From CBDBIG01 sp965205845 [NCBI: bacterium] (GTDB lineage Bacteria; SAR324): a DNA stretch of 64,000 nucleotides. The stretch lies in the NCBI GenBank assembly GCA_965205845.1, contig CBDBIG010000002.1:1-64000 (forward strand), given 5' to 3'. The stretch's first letter is position 1. Each line of letters begins with the position of its first letter. Made by a program: the position numbers and the translations under genes. This document shows positions 61,678 through 64,000 of the stretch, in pieces. The notes under the pieces were generated by a model. The model was not told the origin of the DNA and made no database searches. It saw only the letters and a program-made list of their open reading frames with translations.

Positions 61678-62817
61678 ATGAAACTCAAAACTTTAGCATC
61701 AATTAGTGCCATCTTTGTGATCTCTGCCGTGGTTGCCCTTGGTTTTTCATGGTGGGGCGCTACCAGTACACAAGGGCGCCTTAAACAGCCCATTTTACGC
61801 GATTTAGACTTTGGCACGCTGCAAGAAATCCGCATTATCTCTGCAAAAGATACGGTGCATTTGTTTAACCACGAGGGATCTTGGCAAGTGCGCGAACAAA
61901 GCGATTTTAATGCAGATACCCATAAAATCAACCAACTGCTTGTGGGTTTCACGCGCGAAAAAATCGTACACTTGGTTACGGAGCGCCTAGAAAAATTGGC
62001 CGACTTAAACTTGCTTACCAAGCAAGAAGCCCAAGCTGCACAAAAGGCTGCCACAGGCAAGCCGGCCATGCAAGGGGTAGGCACAGAGGTGGTATTGCTG
62101 GGTCAAAATCAAAATATCTTGTTTCACCTGGTTGTGGGGGGGGATCGCGTGGCCAAGATTCGTGGTAGACCTGCATTTGGTGGGCAGTATATTCGCTTAC
62201 AAAAAGAAAATGCGGCGTTTTTAATTGGCAAAAACCTTAGCCCGGATACCGCCCCCACGGCATGGTTGGCCAACAGCGTACACAGCACGGTGTACACCGA
62301 GGAAGGGGAGGATTTGCGCAAGGTGAGTGCCTCCATTCACATTACTTTGCCGCAAAAGGGTAGGCTCCGCCTTTACCGCAAAAGCACCAGCAGTCCATGG
62401 CAGGTGGAAGGCCTTGGGTTAGCCGAACTTGATCACACCGAGGTAAACGATTTGCTCAACCAAGTGTTTGGCCTAGAGATTGAGTCGGTCTTAAGAAAGG
62501 GGACCCCTCAAATTTCCCCTGCCAATCGCATTGCATTGCGCATTGAAACCTTCGATGGTCAGCGCTATCTCTACGACATAGAGAACAAGCCCAGTAAAGG
62601 AGAATTATACGCCATCGGTTTTAGTGCTGATTATGATGAGAGTCTCATTGATACCCAAGCCTTGGGCAAACACAAAGGCGATGCCGACCAGCCTAGCCCT
62701 CAGGAAAAAGTGGCGCGCTTTAAGCAAAAATGGGAGGGGCGGGTGTTCTCGTTGGTTAAATGGAATCTCGAGCGTCTCACCAAAACCCAGATCGACTTAA
62801 AAAAACAAAAGCCCTAG
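61678..62817 (+). CDS. DUF4340 protein, partner of the Gld-type ABC system
   Basis: 379 residues from ATG 61678, chosen for AAAAAAGGA just upstream; the frame is open from 61639. One N-terminal membrane helix (SAIFVISAVVALGFSWWGA) and a periplasmic part with the DUF4340 pattern: INQLLVGFTREKIVHLVTER, LGLAELDHTEVNDLLNQVFG. Genes of this family commonly follow GldG-like genes. Biochemical role is unknown. Ends before an 805-bp non-coding region. Confidence 0.85.
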   Translation: MKLKTLASISAIFVISAVVALGFSWWGATSTQGRLKQPILRDLDFGTLQEIRIISAKDTVHLFNHEGSWQVREQSDFNADTHKINQLLVGFTREKIVHLVTERLEKLADLNLLTKQEAQAAQKAATGKPAMQGVGTEVVLLGQNQNILFHLVVGGDRVAKIRGRPAFGGQYIRLQKENAAFLIGKNLSPDTAPTAWLANSVHSTVYTEEGEDLRKVSASIHITLPQKGRLRLYRKSTSSPWQVEGLGLAELDHTEVNDLLNQVFGLEIESVLRKGTPQISPANRIALRIETFDGQRYLYDIENKPSKGELYAIGFSADYDESLIDTQALGKHKGDADQPSPQEKVARFKQKWEGRVFSLVKWNLERLTKTQIDLKKQKP

Positions 62818-63622
62818 ACACAAAGATGATGATTTCTTGAGTTGTGGTGCAACTGGGCTTTAAGCATGCCTGTGCAACGGTCCATTGTTTTAGTTACGAC
62901 AATTGGGGTGATGGGTATTGTTGCGTGCTCTCCATTCACACCCCTTTCCAAATGAATCCCAAACCGTTCCACCGCTAAATTTGCACATGTGACCCTTGTC
63001 ACAGGCAATAATCTCTTGGCCATACGCTAAAAAAGAAAAATGCAGCGGCTTTGCGGTTTACACGCACACACTGGCGGTACTCCTTGCCGTCAAGCCTCAA
63101 ACAAACCGTTTGTTTACACACAGGCATGACGAAATTTTTCGCATATGGACCGTGTAACGCCTTTTTGAGTTATCTGGGTTCGTCCCTTCGTGTTTATTGC
63201 TAAGTAAACAAGCACTGGCTGTACGGTGATGTACGCACAAATTCAGCAATCAAGCACATTTAACGGGTGAATTTCACATTTCCTTCACGGTTGAGTCATA
63301 TTTTTTTGACACAAAGGGTACATACTACAAACACCTTGTAGACTTATTGGGTCGTGAATGTGTTCCATTTTTTTTACGGGATCGGTCGATTCACAAAATA
63401 TCAAGTGGCTTCTTTAAGTTTGTTGAATATGATGCTTCAAGCCGAGGGTTGCATTTTATTTATATTTATCATAGTATATTTCTTTATTTAAGTTTAATCT
63501 TGCGCTTTGCTTAATTTTCCAAATCCGCAAAGAAGCGCTATTTTTGACGAAAGAATTAGGCTATGGACGGGCGTGTACGGTTGTGAAAAATCCTGTTTAC
63601 TTCATTTTTTAGGGAGAATGCG
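62818..63622. other. 805-bp region upstream of the sigma factor gene
   Basis: No convincing full gene. It holds a 29-codon frame with a lipoprotein-like signal (62866-62955), the small hairpin TGTGAC/GTCACA near 62989-63004, and an AT-rich tract (63450-63540) likely to include the promoter of the sigma factor gene. A 69-codon antisense frame (62818-63023) has no family-like sequence. Confidence 0.5.
62866..62955 (+). CDS. Possible very small lipoprotein (29 codons)
   Basis: The frame reads MPVQRSIVLVTTIGVMGIVA then CSPFTPLSK. It has a basic start, a hydrophobic core and a plausible lipobox (GIVAC), as in tiny lysis or entericidin-type lipoproteins. No Shine-Dalgarno is visible, so this may be chance. 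Confidence 0.2.
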   Translation: MPVQRSIVLVTTIGVMGIVACSPFTPLSK

Positions 63623-64000
63623 ATGATGATTACCACCCAGATCCCGTCCACACACTCTGGGCAATGGGTACCAGGGAAATCCTTAAATGCTACTTGTGCT
63701 GCCAAAATTTCTGATATCAACTTAATTAAATTGTGTCAACAAGGTGATTCGAGTGCTTTTGAGGTGTTAAGTACACGCTATAGCACGAGGCTGCATGCCT
63801 ATTGCTATCGGATGAGTGGTGATCATGAAACGGCCGAAGATTTGGTGCAAGAGGTTTTTTTGAAGGCCTATCGTGCTTTTCCTAAATATCACCCCGATTA
63901 TGCTTTTTATACGTGGCTGCACCGCATTGCAGCCAATTGCTGTATTGACCATGCCAGAAAACAAAAATACAGCAAACTTAATCTCTCCTTAACCTCCACT
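63623..64000 (+). CDS. ECF-type RNA polymerase sigma factor, partial
   Basis: 126 codons from ATG 63623 (AGGGAG six bases upstream) to the window edge. After a 45-residue N-terminal extension the sigma-2 region is clear: LCQQGDSSAFEVLSTRYSTR, LHAYCYRMSGDHETAEDLVQ, EVFLKAYRAF and FYTWLHRIAANCCIDHARKQ. This is the RpoE/SigW type of ECF factor. Region 4 and any anti-sigma gene lie outside. The long upstream region suggests independent regulation. Confidence 0.93.
   Translation, partial: MMITTQIPSTHSGQWVPGKSLNATCAAKISDINLIKLCQQGDSSAFEVLSTRYSTRLHAYCYRMSGDHETAEDLVQEVFLKAYRAFPKYHPDYAFYTWLHRIAANCCIDHARKQKYSKLNLSLTST

Overview
The window is a Gram-negative chromosome segment of proteobacterial character: complex I (nuo) genes, a CyaY frataxin homologue, HemH, a GspC-like protein and lipoproteins with clear lipoboxes. 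Nothing here fixes the lineage. The short NuoG and the GldG/DUF4340 ABC cluster suggest a deep-branching or delta-like proteobacterium, but that is a weak guess. All identifications come from reading translated sequence by eye; no database search was made.

Positions 1 to about 18.0 kb hold a Mu-like prophage, transcribed leftwards and running off the left edge. From right to left it carries a broken MuB-type ATPase, a gp16-like fragment fused by deletion to a truncated portal gene, a large minor head protein, protease/scaffold, head decoration protein, major head protein, neck proteins, sheath, tube, tail chaperone, tape measure, DNA-circularisation protein, baseplate hub, spike, gp46 and gp47. 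Transposase A, repressor, Mor and terminase are not seen. The replication, packaging and head-side genes carry at least four lesions, while the tail genes are intact. The element is therefore defective, or is being reduced towards a tail-only particle. The most striking gene is the intact head protein at 13.1-15.2 kb. It joins a Mu F-type head domain to a kinase-like domain and a C-terminal R-S-E class ADP-ribosyltransferase domain, with a small gene overlapping its 3' end.

18.0-19.7 kb is a boundary zone with gene fragments, a degenerate SNase-like protein and short tandem repeats. 19.7-27.8 kb is mostly minus-strand housekeeping: nagZ, thiO, a DUF1932-type dehydrogenase, an amidohydrolase, a MobA-like protein with an extra domain, an EVE protein and hemH. 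28.1-39.9 kb is plus strand: a solitary GspC-like gene, then nuoEFG, nuoJKL, a lipoprotein gene, and nuoMN. nuoABCD and nuoHI are absent from this locus.

39.9-50.5 kb holds nnr, a small lipoprotein, a TPP enzyme with a decayed duplicate of its 3' end, a PfkB kinase, cyaY, a YgjP-type metalloprotease, tRNA-Asp followed by a 272-bp-period tandem duplication that copies the tRNA 3' half, ilvA and hisC. 50.8-57.2 kb holds an FG-GAP protein, an S24 repressor, a STAS protein, a zinc alcohol dehydrogenase and a pentapeptide-repeat gene made of near-identical 15-bp units. 57.4-62.8 kb is a GldA/GldF/GldG plus DUF4340 ABC system, and an ECF sigma factor gene begins at the right edge.

Several unrelated loci contain two- or three-copy tandem duplications with periods near 55 bp (12.7, 19.6 and 45.8 kb). 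With the 272-bp duplication and the pentapeptide array, this suggests a genome prone to local duplication.
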